A stretch of 63,609 nt of DNA from CAYHHI01 sp964356335 (GTDB lineage: Bacteria > Arandabacterota > Arandabacteria > Arandabacterales > Arandabacteraceae), in assembly GCA_964356335.1 (NCBI GenBank), contig CAYHHI010000017.1:1-63609 (forward strand), given 5' to 3'. A model generated the notes under the pieces. It was not told the origin of the DNA. It was given only the letters and a program-made list of their open reading frames with translations, and did no database searches. Below are positions 17,004-26,041 of this stretch, piece by piece. The position numbers were made by a program, and so were the translations under genes. Within the stretch, counting starts at the first letter, position 1. Every line of letters starts with the position of its first letter.

Positions 17004-17032
17004 AGTATATCAGCGGTGGGGAGACGTGTCAA
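17004..17032 (-). promoter_or_regulatory. Promoter of the glycosyltransferase gene
   Basis: Minus strand TTGACA (17032-17027), 17-nt spacer, TATACT (17009-17004), 28 nt upstream of the ATG at 16976. Confidence 0.82.
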
Positions 17033-17052
17033 GAAAGCATGGCGCACTAGAG

Positions 17053-17080
17053 CCCCTGCTTTTCCTTTGATGAGCAGGGG
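17053..17080. repeat. Hairpin overlapping the murJ promoter
   Basis: CCCCTGCT (17053-17060) and AGCAGGGG (17073-17080) with a 12-nt loop. The right arm falls within the spacer of the murJ promoter, so a regulator could bind here. Confidence 0.4.
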
Positions 17081-17095
17081 ACCTTCTGCTACACT
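17067..17095 (+). promoter_or_regulatory. Promoter of murJ-uvrC
   Basis: TTGATG (17067-17072), 17-nt spacer, TACACT (17090-17095), 20 nt before the murJ ATG. The short leader argues against the longer upstream reading of murJ. Confidence 0.6.
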
Positions 17096-17114
17096 CCACC
17101 GCCGAGGTCGAGAT

Positions 17115-18731
17115 ATGCACAGCGTCTCTAAGGAAAGAATAGCCAAATCCGCTGGGCGCATAAGCGGCGCGACCATGGTGAGCCGCCTTCTCGGAATTGT
17201 CAGGGACAGCGTGTTCGCGGCCTACTTTGGCACGACTTACCTGGCGGATGCCTTCAATATTGCCTTCCTTATTCCCAATTTCCTGCGAAGGATCTTCGGC
17301 GAAGGCATGCTCAATGCCTCCTACGTGCCTGTCTACACTCATTATCTCCACAAAGAAGGCAAGCAAGGTGCCGCTGATCTCGCTGCGAAGATCTTCTCGG
17401 TCATGATCGTGCTTCTGGGCGCGGTGACTATCCTGGGAGTCGCGTTCTCGGGGCCGATAGTCAAGGTATATGCTTACGGCTGGAGGAACTCCCCCGAGAC
17501 TTTCGCCCTGACCGTGAAACTGGCCAAGATCATCTTCCCGTACGTCTTCTTTGTGGGCCTGGCTTCGCTGGCCGGTGGCACCCTGAACAGCCTCGGCTAT
17601 TTCACCATTCCCGCATTCGCCCCTGCGTTCCTGAACATAGCCTTTATCGCCACTGCCTTTACCTTGATGCGATTGGGATCAGGCTCCAGTGAGTCTATGA
17701 TAACAATCTTCTCATATGGCGCAATCCTGGGAGGAGCCCTGCAGGTATTTGTCCAGCTGCCCCAGCTGGTGAAGACCGGCCATAAGATGACGTTCATTCC
17801 CGACTTCAAAGACGCCGGCGTACGCTGGATCGGGCGTCTCATGGTTCCGACCTTGCTTGCCTTTGCATTGACGCAAGTCAATATGCTCGTCGATAGTCTG
17901 CTTGCGACTTTCCTTCCCGAGGGAAGTGTGACCGCCCTGAGGCTGGGGAACCGGATCGCCATCCAGCCGCTCGGCATTTTCGCCGTTGCGATCACGACAG
18001 CGGTCCTGCCCACCCTTTCCGAGCACGCAGCCAAGGAGGACCGAACCAGACTGGTCGATGACTTCGCCTTCTCGATGAAACTCATCCTCGCTTTCCTGAT
18101 CCCTTCAACGGTGGGCATGATCGTCCTGGCGAAGCCCATAGTGAGAGTGCTCTTCGAGCGCGGGGAGTTCACGGCGGCAAAGTCAACTCCGATGACGGTC
18201 AAGGCTCTCACTTACTATACGATCGGACTTTTCGCTTACGGTGGGGTCAAGGCCGTGGTCCAGGCCTTCTACTCGATGAAAGACACCATGACGCCGATGA
18301 AGGTTGCCATCTTCGGTGTGTTCCTCAACATCGGCTTGAATCTAGCTCTGATCCGTCCCTTGGGTCTCATAGGTCTGGCGTCGGCCACTTCGATCACTTC
18401 GATTGTCTCCTTCGCAATCCTCAACATGATCCTCAAGCGAAGGCTCGGCGACATTCGAGGCAGAGACATCTGGATCACGACCCTGAAGATTCTTGCGGCA
18501 TCCGCGGCCATGGGCTTCGTGATGTTCGTCCTGGCCCGAAAGTTTGAACCGATCGCCGTGAACTTGTGGGGTGAGATTGTCCAGCTCGGGATCGCGTCAC
18601 TTGCCGGATTCGGCGCATTCCTCCTGGTCTCCTTTTCTCTCAAGGTCGAAGAGGTTATGTTTCTCTTAGGACTCATATCGAGAAAGCTGGGCGGCAATGG
18701 CAGAGCCAAAACTGGAAGCCAAGGTAGATAG
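17115..18731 (+). CDS. murJ: Lipid II flippase MurJ (MviN family)
   Basis: 538 residues from ATG 17115 (GAGG site, just downstream of the promoter; the frame is open further upstream but would start before the transcript). A polytopic membrane protein with about 14 helices: SGATMVSRLLGIVRDSVFAAYFG at the start, FLIPNFLRRIFGEGMLNASYVPVY, GNRIAIQPLGIFAVAITTAVLP and VRVLFERGEFT are MurJ hallmarks. It flips lipid II to the periplasmic face for peptidoglycan synthesis. It overlaps uvrC by 35 nt. Confidence 0.95.
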   Translation: MHSVSKERIAKSAGRISGATMVSRLLGIVRDSVFAAYFGTTYLADAFNIAFLIPNFLRRIFGEGMLNASYVPVYTHYLHKEGKQGAADLAAKIFSVMIVLLGAVTILGVAFSGPIVKVYAYGWRNSPETFALTVKLAKIIFPYVFFVGLASLAGGTLNSLGYFTIPAFAPAFLNIAFIATAFTLMRLGSGSSESMITIFSYGAILGGALQVFVQLPQLVKTGHKMTFIPDFKDAGVRWIGRLMVPTLLAFALTQVNMLVDSLLATFLPEGSVTALRLGNRIAIQPLGIFAVAITTAVLPTLSEHAAKEDRTRLVDDFAFSMKLILAFLIPSTVGMIVLAKPIVRVLFERGEFTAAKSTPMTVKALTYYTIGLFAYGGVKAVVQAFYSMKDTMTPMKVAIFGVFLNIGLNLALIRPLGLIGLASATSITSIVSFAILNMILKRRLGDIRGRDIWITTLKILAASAAMGFVMFVLARKFEPIAVNLWGEIVQLGIASLAGFGAFLLVSFSLKVEEVMFLLGLISRKLGGNGRAKTGSQGR

Positions 18732-20541
18732 TCTCCCGGACTGCCCCGGGGTTTATACCTTCAAGGATCCGAGAGGCAAGATCATATACGTCGGCAAAGC
18801 CAAATCCCTGAGGTCCAGGGTGAGGTCATATTTCCGCGGCGATGAGGCGCTGGCGCCGCGGACTCTCGCGCTTGTCAAAAGGACGCGCGGACTCGATTTC
18901 ATTGTCACGGGTTCCGAGGTCGAGGCGCTCATCCTCGAGTGCAACCTGATAAAGCACTTCAAGCCCCGGTACAACGTCAATCTCAAGGACGACAAGAAGT
19001 ATCCCTACATAAAAGTGACCACCAGGGAACCGTTTCCGTCGATCTCGGCGACAAGGAACCTGAGCGACACGGGAGCGCGGTACTTCGGTCCTTACACGGA
19101 TGCGAGGGCAATGCGCAGGAGCCTCAAGGTTCTTACGGGAGTCTTTCCCATAAGAACATGCAAACGCAACTTACCCCTCAAAGAGCCTTATCGGGGTTGC
19201 CTCAACTATCATATTGGAAAGTGTATAGGCCCGTGCAGGGGAGAGATAACAAGCGAGGCCTACAAGAAAATCATCCAGCAGGTCTGTCAGTTCCTCTCTG
19301 GGAGAATGACGGAGCTCACGCGGCAGCTCAGGGCCAAAATGGAGGCCGAAGCTTCCGAACTCAAATTCGAGGAAGCTGCCCGCCTGAGGGATCGCCTCAA
19401 GGCTCTTGAAAAGATTGCCCAGAAGCAGATCGCGATTTCAACGGACTGGAAGGACCGCGACGTGATCGGAGTGCGGACAGCCAGGGATCAGGCCGTGGGT
19501 GTTGTTCTCAAGGTGAGGGAAGGCAAGCTGGTCGGCAAGGAAGCGTACCGGTTGGGATTCGAGGGCGAGCCGGCCCGCGATGAAATTCTGACGTCCTTTA
19601 ACGAGCAGTATCTTGGTCTTGCGACAGACCTGCCTCGTGAAATCCTTGTGGAGGAAATGCCAGAGGAGGTTCGACTCATAGAGGATTGGCTCCATGAGAA
19701 GACCGGGGAGCGCATTCGCTTCCTGAGTCCCAAGAGCGGCAAAGGCCGGGAGCTCCTGAGCATGGCGGCGAATAATGCGCAGCTCCTACTGACTGAAGCT
19801 CAGGTGGGGAAACCGGCACCCAGGGTAGCCAATTCGGTGAAGGAGTTGGCCAAGTGGCTTAACTTGCCCGCGCTGCCGAAGACCATAGAAGCCTTCGATA
19901 TCTCGACCACTCAAGGCGCCCAGCCCGTCGGCTCGAGGGTTTTTTTCAAGAATGCGAGGCCGGCCAAGAGCCTTTACAGGCACTATGCGATAAAGACGGT
20001 TGAAGGCCAGGACGACTTCGCGATGATACGGGAAGTCCTGAGCAGAAGTTGGTCTCATGTGATTGCGGGAGAAGAGAAGAAACCAGATCTTGTCTTGATC
20101 GACGGCGGCAGAGGACAGGTCTCGAGCGCCATCCAGGGTATGCTCGACGCTGGTTCCTCTCAAACCGAGATGCCACCCGTTGTCGGAATCGCAAAGCGCC
20201 TCGATGAGCTCTATCTGCCGGATCGCGCAGAGCCCGTACAGATACCGCATGCCTCATCCGCGCTTCGGCTGCTTCAACGCGTTCGGGACGAGGCCCACAG
20301 ATTCGCCATCACCTATCATCGCAAGGTAAGAAGACGGGAAAGCACAAAATCTCTGCTTGAGGCTGTCCCCGGGATAGGGCCTGTAGTGACAAGGCGACTG
20401 CTAGAGACCTTCGGGTCGCTTGAGGGGGTAAGGGGTGCGGCCATCGACGATCTCCTTAAGGTGAAGGGAGTGACCATGAAAAAGGCCGAAGCAGTTCTGG
20501 CGACATTGAAGAATCTTGAACCTGGCGGGCGAAACGAGTAG
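18697..20541 (+). CDS. uvrC: UvrABC system protein C (excinuclease subunit)
   Basis: 614 residues. GIY-YIG nuclease at the N-terminus (GVYTFKDPRGKIIYVGKAKSLRSRV), Cys-containing region (CLNYHIGKCIGPC), UVR motif near 200-235, UvrC RNase H-like endonuclease (EAFDISTTQGAQPVGSRVFF, LVLIDGGRGQVSSA) and C-terminal helix-hairpin-helix (LLEAVPGIGPVVTRRLLETFGS). It makes both incisions in nucleotide excision repair. Confidence 0.97.
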   Translation: MAEPKLEAKVDSLPDCPGVYTFKDPRGKIIYVGKAKSLRSRVRSYFRGDEALAPRTLALVKRTRGLDFIVTGSEVEALILECNLIKHFKPRYNVNLKDDKKYPYIKVTTREPFPSISATRNLSDTGARYFGPYTDARAMRRSLKVLTGVFPIRTCKRNLPLKEPYRGCLNYHIGKCIGPCRGEITSEAYKKIIQQVCQFLSGRMTELTRQLRAKMEAEASELKFEEAARLRDRLKALEKIAQKQIAISTDWKDRDVIGVRTARDQAVGVVLKVREGKLVGKEAYRLGFEGEPARDEILTSFNEQYLGLATDLPREILVEEMPEEVRLIEDWLHEKTGERIRFLSPKSGKGRELLSMAANNAQLLLTEAQVGKPAPRVANSVKELAKWLNLPALPKTIEAFDISTTQGAQPVGSRVFFKNARPAKSLYRHYAIKTVEGQDDFAMIREVLSRSWSHVIAGEEKKPDLVLIDGGRGQVSSAIQGMLDAGSSQTEMPPVVGIAKRLDELYLPDRAEPVQIPHASSALRLLQRVRDEAHRFAITYHRKVRRRESTKSLLEAVPGIGPVVTRRLLETFGSLEGVRGAAIDDLLKVKGVTMKKAEAVLATLKNLEPGGRNE

Positions 20542-20647
20542 GCTCTCAGGAGACACGAGGCGACCCGATATGATAAGGCCGGATCGCCTGACACCAAATA
20601 GACTGGAAACGGCGAAGCGAAACTGAAAGGGTTGTGAGGACTGGGCG

Positions 20648-21175
20648 ATGCTCGTGATAAACCACCTGACGATCAATACTGGGCTTGGTGAGCTCTGGCT
20701 TGGGAGCACTCCGAAAGGCCTATTCTCTCTCAACATGGGTGGCGTGGACAGCGATGCCCTCAGGGGGCTCTTTGCGGGGCGAAAAGAAATCGTTTTCAAA
20801 GAGGGTGGAGGAATAGCCGAGAAAGCGGCGCGTGAAGTATTGCGTTATTTTGAGGGCAAGCACAAGAAGTTCTCTGTGCCGCTTGATCTCACAGGCTGGT
20901 CCCCCTTTGCGAAGCACGTATGGCGAGTAACGGCGCGCATCCCCTTTGGTCAGGTCAGGGCCTACGCCTGGGTAGCAGATAGAGTTGGTGGGCCCAACTT
21001 CGCAAGGGCTGTAGGCGGAGCCCTCGGCATGAACCCAATCCCCATCATCGTACCGTGCCACAGAGTTGTCGGAGCTCACGGCTCGCTCGGTGGGTTCACG
21101 GGCGGGCTTCACCTGAAGCGCTGGCTCCTCGAGTTTGAAGCCGGGAGTCAGGCCTTACCCTGGCTGGAACCCTGA
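20648..21175 (+). CDS. ogt: Methylated-DNA-protein-cysteine methyltransferase
   Basis: 175 residues. C-terminal domain with RIPFGQVRAYAWVAD, RAVGGALGMNPIPIIVPCHRVVGAHGSLGGFTGG; the Cys in PCHRV accepts the alkyl group from O6-methylguanine. The N-terminal domain is degenerate, as is common. It starts after a 106-nt gap from uvrC containing no promoter I can be sure of. Confidence 0.95.
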   Translation: MLVINHLTINTGLGELWLGSTPKGLFSLNMGGVDSDALRGLFAGRKEIVFKEGGGIAEKAAREVLRYFEGKHKKFSVPLDLTGWSPFAKHVWRVTARIPFGQVRAYAWVADRVGGPNFARAVGGALGMNPIPIIVPCHRVVGAHGSLGGFTGGLHLKRWLLEFEAGSQALPWLEP

Positions 21176-21202
21176 CGTGCTCGGTTCGTGAGGAGAGCCT
21201 GG

Positions 21203-21838
21203 ATGGATTCGGACATAGATATCAGATGCGTGGTCGCAGGAATGCTTGAAGGCAACTGCTACGTGATTAGGTGCAACAGGGCTGGCGAGGGCATAGTGAT
21301 AGATCCTGGCGATGAACCCGAACGCATCTCGGATGAGATGAAGGCAATGGGTATTCGGCCTGAGGTCATTCTCCTCACACACGGCCACATCGATCACACC
21401 AACGCGGCAAGCACTCTTCGAAAGCGTTTCAGATCACGCGTCGTCTGTCATCGGCTTGACGCACCGATGGTGAAGGCAAAGAACCAGGAATCTCTCTGGG
21501 GCTTGGCGCACACGCCGTGCACGGTTGACCAGGAGGTATCTGAGGGTGAGATCCTCACCACAGGAGGTAGAGCCCTGAAGGTGCTCCACACCCCCGGTCA
21601 CACGCGCGGCAGCGTCTGTTACATCATGGGGAATCTCCTCTTTAGCGGTGACACGCTTTTCAAGGGCTCGATCGGAAGGACTGATCTGCCAGGTGGTTCG
21701 GAGCGCGAGATGATGGCGAGCCTGCACGACAGAATAGCCACGCTTGATGACCAGATGATAGTGTATCCCGGCCACGGCCCCAGCACGACGATCGGTGAGG
21801 AAAAGCGACTCAATCCGTTCCTTCAACCACAATGGTAG
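21203..21838 (+). CDS. MBL-fold metallo-hydrolase (glyoxalase II-like)
   Basis: 211 residues from ATG 21203 (GAGGAGAG 7 nt upstream; GTG 21188 is embedded in that site's upstream flank and less likely). Metallo-beta-lactamase fold with LTHGHIDHTNAA, TPGHTRGSVCYI, LLFSGDTLFKGSIGRTDLPGG and YPGHGPSTTIGEEKRLNPFL. This pattern matches the hydroxyacylglutathione hydrolase-like group that cleaves thioesters; the true substrate is unknown. It overlaps xerD by 7 nt. Confidence 0.88.
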   Translation: MDSDIDIRCVVAGMLEGNCYVIRCNRAGEGIVIDPGDEPERISDEMKAMGIRPEVILLTHGHIDHTNAASTLRKRFRSRVVCHRLDAPMVKAKNQESLWGLAHTPCTVDQEVSEGEILTTGGRALKVLHTPGHTRGSVCYIMGNLLFSGDTLFKGSIGRTDLPGGSEREMMASLHDRIATLDDQMIVYPGHGPSTTIGEEKRLNPFLQPQW

Positions 21839-22761
21839 AATTGTTAAAGGAATTCACTGACTGGCTCAGCATGGAAAGAGGCGCATCGCCGAATACGGTT
21901 GCCTCGTACGGAAACGACTTGAGAAAGTACGTCGAGTTCCTGGTATCGTCGGGCAAGGCTGGCCCATCCTCGGTCGAGGACAAAGATGTATATGCCTATC
22001 TGTCATTCCTGAGCGAATGCGGCATGTCCCCTTCAAGCATAAGGCGTGAGATTTCATCGATAAGAGCCTTCCACCGTTTCTTGATTGCTGAGTCTCATGC
22101 TACCAAGGACCCCACCACCCGTGTCGTCCTTCCCAGGGTGTGGAAGCGAGTTCCCAAGGCGCTCACCGTACCTCAGATTGAGGCCTTGCTCGCCGAGCCT
22201 GATGCCGACTTGCCCCTTGGCCTCAGGGACAAGGCAATCCTTGAGTTCACCTATGCCACGGGGATGAGGGTCTCGGAAGTGATCAGTTTTCGCCTGAGGG
22301 ATCTCAACTTCGAAACGGGGACTGCCCGGTGCGTGGGCAAGGGCTCACGCGAGCGCATAATTCCTGTGGGTTCGATAGCCATCAAGTGGGTACGATCTTA
22401 TGTGCAAGACGTGAGACCCACGCTTCTCAAGGGGGCTCGCCCCGAAATTCTTTTCCTCAACTGGAGAGGAAAACCCCTGACGAGGATGGGATTCTGGAAG
22501 ATTCTGGCAAAGTACGCCAGGCAGGCAGGCGTGAAGGCAAAGGTCACGCCTCATGTCTTGAGGCATTCCTTTGCCACTCACTTGCTTGAGGGTGGGGCGA
22601 GCCTGAGGGACGTCCAGCAGATGCTGGGGCACAGATCCATATCGACCACCCAGATTTACACCAAGGTGGACATGGAGTATCTGCGAGAAGTTATCATAGA
22701 GTTCCACCCGCGGGGGAAACTAGTCGGCGGTGGGTCCTCGAAAGCGAGAGGGGCGGCTTAA
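21832..22761 (+). CDS. xerD: Tyrosine recombinase XerD/XerC
   Basis: 309 residues. N-terminal SAM-like core-binding domain (EFTDWLSMERGASPNTVASYGNDLRKY) and C-terminal catalytic domain with Arg in ATGMRVSEVI, HVLRHSFATHLLEGGA (His and Arg), LGHRSISTTQIYTKV (His and nucleophile Tyr). It resolves chromosome dimers at dif sites. XerC and XerD cannot be separated reliably by eye; size and sequence fit XerD-like single recombinases. Confidence 0.9.
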   Translation: MVELLKEFTDWLSMERGASPNTVASYGNDLRKYVEFLVSSGKAGPSSVEDKDVYAYLSFLSECGMSPSSIRREISSIRAFHRFLIAESHATKDPTTRVVLPRVWKRVPKALTVPQIEALLAEPDADLPLGLRDKAILEFTYATGMRVSEVISFRLRDLNFETGTARCVGKGSRERIIPVGSIAIKWVRSYVQDVRPTLLKGARPEILFLNWRGKPLTRMGFWKILAKYARQAGVKAKVTPHVLRHSFATHLLEGGASLRDVQQMLGHRSISTTQIYTKVDMEYLREVIIEFHPRGKLVGGGSSKARGAA

Positions 22762-22762
22762 A

Positions 22763-24160
22763 GTGGTGCACGGACGCGAGAGCACTGCGAAGCATAAGGT
22801 GAAGCGAGGGAAGCGTCTCGTGGGACGCCGCGCTCAAGCGAAGAGAGCGAATCTGCGAATAGATCGAGAAGCGGCAGAGAAAACTCTTGCAGAGAGATTC
22901 AAGAAGTCTCTGTCCCCTCGAAGTCACAGGTTGCTGCGGATGGTGGGCAGGTTATCGCAGGACATGGGTTCGAGAGCCTATCTTGTGGGAGGCATCGTCA
23001 GGGATATTGCGATAGGGTATCCCAACACCGACCTCGACATAGCAGTTGAGATGGATGCGGAGAGGGTCGCGCGGGAGTTCGCGCATAGAGTTGGGGGCAG
23101 TTTCAAAAGTCTCACGCAATTCGGCACCTGCAAGGTCGAGACAAAGGCCTTCGGCACGCTTGATTTCGCCACTGCCCGACGGGAAATCTATCGCCGTCCT
23201 GGAGCCCTCCCCGATACCGACGTTTCCAACATGATTCAGGATCTCCTGCGGAGGGATTTCAGCGTCAATGCGATGGCAATTTGCCTCAACCCACGGGAGT
23301 ACGGACAGCTGCTTGATCTTTGTGGCGGTCTCCGTGACCTGCGGCGTGGGAAGCTGCGAGTGATGCATGACAGGAGTTTCATCGACGATCCCACAAGGAT
23401 TCTCCGTGGCATCCGATTTGGGGCACGTTATGGCTTCGGATTTGAGAAAGGAACCCTGGGGCTTCTTCGCCAATGCCTCGAGACCGGCGGCTTCAGTTCG
23501 ATCTCAGGCAAAAGGATTTACACAGAAGTCAAACTCATTTGTATGGAGGCCAATGCTCTTCGCGGTCTCAAGATGCTTGAAAGGTATGGAATCCTTGAGA
23601 TCACGCTTGGCGCGCGCGGTGGTCGTGGCAATCTGCTCGACGTCCGGCGGAGGCTTCCACGTGCGATTCTGAACATAGAACGTGCGGCAGGCGCGGAATT
23701 CGCAGAGAGGTGGATTTGCTGGTTCGCATCGCTTTTTGCCGGTATGGGCGGCAAGCGAGCTCGTGTTCTTGTCTCATATTTCAATCTGTCCAAGGAAGTC
23801 AGGGCCGTCTGCCTGTGGATGGCAGAGGATTGCAGGCGTGTTGCCGCTCGCCTGGCTAAACTGGGTTCAGCGCAGGCCTGCCAGGTCACAGTGCTCCTCA
23901 AGCCGATCCCACCTGAGGGCCTCGTCCATCTCCATGCTGTCTCTTCTATGGCTGCCAAGGATCTCATCGTCAAGTACCTGGCAATCTGGCGCCATGTGGC
24001 TCCGTCGCTTTCGGGTGGGGAGATCGCCTCGATGGGTGTGGGGGAGGGCCCGCTTGTAGGCAGAATACTTACCGAGATTCTAAGATTGAAACTCACCGGC
24101 AAGCTCAAGACGCGAGATGACGAGATGGCTTATGTCAGGCGTCATGCAGGCCGCCGCTGA
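22763..24160 (+). CDS. tRNA nucleotidyltransferase / poly(A) polymerase family protein
   Basis: About 465 residues from GTG 22763, two nt after xerD's stop with a GAGAGGGG site; a GTG at 22730 inside xerD is less likely. The class II nucleotidyltransferase head is plain: AYLVGGIVRDIAIGYPNTDLDIAVE (metal-binding DLD), LDFATARREIYRRPGALPD, LLRRDFSVNAMAICL, DDPTRILRGIRFGARYGF. The first 60 residues form a basic extension. It adds CCA to tRNA or As to RNA. All three tRNAs in this window encode CCA, so a repair role is likely. Confidence 0.88.
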   Translation: MVHGRESTAKHKVKRGKRLVGRRAQAKRANLRIDREAAEKTLAERFKKSLSPRSHRLLRMVGRLSQDMGSRAYLVGGIVRDIAIGYPNTDLDIAVEMDAERVAREFAHRVGGSFKSLTQFGTCKVETKAFGTLDFATARREIYRRPGALPDTDVSNMIQDLLRRDFSVNAMAICLNPREYGQLLDLCGGLRDLRRGKLRVMHDRSFIDDPTRILRGIRFGARYGFGFEKGTLGLLRQCLETGGFSSISGKRIYTEVKLICMEANALRGLKMLERYGILEITLGARGGRGNLLDVRRRLPRAILNIERAAGAEFAERWICWFASLFAGMGGKRARVLVSYFNLSKEVRAVCLWMAEDCRRVAARLAKLGSAQACQVTVLLKPIPPEGLVHLHAVSSMAAKDLIVKYLAIWRHVAPSLSGGEIASMGVGEGPLVGRILTEILRLKLTGKLKTRDDEMAYVRRHAGRR

Positions 24161-24304
24161 AGCGCAGAAGAACGGAACAGCAGGCATGCTTAGAGATACG
24201 GCGGGAACGGGTTGCGGTTCACGCCTGGGAGCAAGCCGAGGAGAGGAATGCTCGGGAGATGGCATAGGAGGAGGAGTGCCAAGGTGGGGATTGGGAAATC
24301 GGTG
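24161..24304. other. Intergenic spacer before the site-2 protease promoter
   Basis: About 140 G/A-rich nt between the cca-like stop and the promoter at 24305. I see no gene, terminator or clear repeat. Confidence 0.5.
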
Positions 24305-24334
24305 TTGACACCCGCAAGCCGCAGGTGCTATATT
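24305..24334 (+). promoter_or_regulatory. Promoter of the site-2 protease-trpS run
   Basis: TTGACA (24305-24310), 18-nt spacer, TATATT (24329-24334). The start site should be near 24341, about 40 nt before the proposed ATA start codon, which fixes where the reading frame must begin. Confidence 0.85.
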
Positions 24335-24381
24335 CCCTCAAAATCCAGGGCTCACGCGAGTGAGCAAGGGGGCATAGTTCA

Positions 24382-25035
24382 ATACAAGGCGCAGTAGCGG
24401 GTGTCTTTGCAATACTTCTGGGGCTGAGCATCCATGAATATGCTCATGCGAGGATAGCCAGGCTTCAAGGCGATCATACCGCCGAGCAGTTGGGCCGGGT
24501 CACCCTCAATCCTCTCGCTCACATAGACATAATCGGCACCATAGTCGTTCCCTTAGTGCTACTCGTGAGTTCGGGTGGAAGAATGGGTTTCGGCTGGGCC
24601 AAGCCTGTGCCGATAAACCCATTTGCCTTCAGGCATCCGAGAAGAGGGATACTGCTTGTATCTCTGGCCGGCCCCGTTTCCAATATCGGGCTTGCCCTGA
24701 TAGCCGGCATCTTGCTGCGAGCCTTCGTGGGCTCCGTGCCCCATACGGGGCTTCAGTCGTCTCTTGCCCTGATTCTGAGTTCGATCGCCATAATCAACCT
24801 TTACCTCGCCTTTTTCAATCTGATCCCGATACCGCCGCTTGACGGCGGAGGTGTCCTCTCATCCATCCTTCCGGTTGAATACGCCAAGAAGTACGAAGGC
24901 ATCAGCCGCTATGGGACACTGGTGGTCTTGGGTCTGATCGTGCTCGGCGGCTTCGGCGGAGTGAGTATCATCGGCCTTATCATACAGCGGCCTGCCGCTT
25001 TTCTATTCAGGTTGTTCACGGGTCCCGGGTTCTGA
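24382..25035 (+). CDS. Site-2 protease family (M50) membrane metalloprotease, apparent ATA start codon
   Basis: 217 residues if translation begins at ATA 24382. The frame opens after a TGA at 24361 and has no ATG, GTG or TTG until 24490, which would delete the first helix and the zinc motif. AAGGGGG (24366-24372) lies 9 nt before ATA. The encoded N-terminus (QGAVAGVFAILLGLS then IHEYAHA) has the HExxH active site, and the third ligand region NLIPIPPLDGG follows near residue 150. Four or five more helices are visible (ILLVSLAGPVSNIGLALIAGILL and others). Regulated intramembrane proteolysis or peptide cleavage; substrate unknown. A sequencing error at the start codon is possible. Confidence 0.85.
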   Translation: MQGAVAGVFAILLGLSIHEYAHARIARLQGDHTAEQLGRVTLNPLAHIDIIGTIVVPLVLLVSSGGRMGFGWAKPVPINPFAFRHPRRGILLVSLAGPVSNIGLALIAGILLRAFVGSVPHTGLQSSLALILSSIAIINLYLAFFNLIPIPPLDGGGVLSSILPVEYAKKYEGISRYGTLVVLGLIVLGGFGGVSIIGLIIQRPAAFLFRLFTGPGF

Positions 25036-25042
25036 GGGAGCA

Positions 25043-26035
25043 ATGATGGCGCAGAAAACCATTTTGAGTGGTATGAGACCGACAGGCAAACTTCATCTCG
25101 GCAACTATGTGGGGGTCCTCGCCAACTGGGTGAGGCTCCAGGATGAGTACAGGTGCTTCTTCGAGGTTGCCGATTGGCATGCTATCACAACGGCGTATGA
25201 GCACACTGAGGAGATTGCCGATGACAGCATGGACGTCGTGATTGACTGGCTTGCCTCCGGCATAGATCCTGAGAAGAGCATTGTGTTTGTCCAGTCCGAG
25301 GTCAAGCAACACGCCGAGTTGCACCTGCTTCTCTCGATGCTCATTACAGTGGCCAGGCTCGAAAGAAACCCGACCCTGAAGGAACAGGTGCGGGACCTCG
25401 AGCTCGGCGAAAACGTCACCTATGGTCATCTCGGTTATCCGGTGCTCCAGGCAGCTGACATCCTGATCTATAAGGCGAATGCAGTTCCGGTGGGTGAGGA
25501 TCAGCTTCCGCATCTTGAGATAACACGGGAGATCGCACGCCGCTTCAATACGCTCTACAATAAGGAAGTCTTTCCCGTGCCGGAGCCGCTCCTGACCGAG
25601 TTCGCAAGGCTCCCGGGGCTCGATGGTAAGCGAATGAGCAAGTCCCTGGGAAACGCGATCCTGATCTGTGACCCGCCGGAAGTGATAGGGAAGAAAGTGG
25701 CCACAGCCATAACCGATCCTGAGAAGATCTACATGGGAGACGCCGGGCACCCGGATATCTGCAACATCTTCGCATATCAGCGAAGATTTAACTCCGAGGC
25801 GGTGGGCGAGATAAAGACAACCTGCATTGCGGGCACGCGGGGCTGTGTCGCTTGCAAGAAGGAATCCGCGGCCGCGATCTCGGGCTTTCTAGCACCCATA
25901 CGTGAACGGAGAAGTCATTACGAGACCGACAGGGCGACCGTTATGAAGATCCTTGACAAAGGCGCTGAAAGAGCTCGCGAGATCGCCGAGAACACAATGG
26001 TCGAAGTGAGGAAGGCAATGAGCTTCGGGAGGTAG
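25043..26035 (+). CDS. trpS: Tryptophanyl-tRNA synthetase
   Basis: 330 residues; ATG at 25043 or 25046 (GAGGGAG site). Class I synthetase: SGMRPTGKLHLGNYVG contains the HIGH-like HLGN, and GKRMSKSLGN is the KMSKS loop. PVLQAADILIYKANAVPVGEDQLPHLE is typical of TrpRS. Seven nt after the protease gene. Confidence 0.97.
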   Translation: MMAQKTILSGMRPTGKLHLGNYVGVLANWVRLQDEYRCFFEVADWHAITTAYEHTEEIADDSMDVVIDWLASGIDPEKSIVFVQSEVKQHAELHLLLSMLITVARLERNPTLKEQVRDLELGENVTYGHLGYPVLQAADILIYKANAVPVGEDQLPHLEITREIARRFNTLYNKEVFPVPEPLLTEFARLPGLDGKRMSKSLGNAILICDPPEVIGKKVATAITDPEKIYMGDAGHPDICNIFAYQRRFNSEAVGEIKTTCIAGTRGCVACKKESAAAISGFLAPIRERRSHYETDRATVMKILDKGAERAREIAENTMVEVRKAMSFGR

Positions 26036-26041
26036 GTTCCA

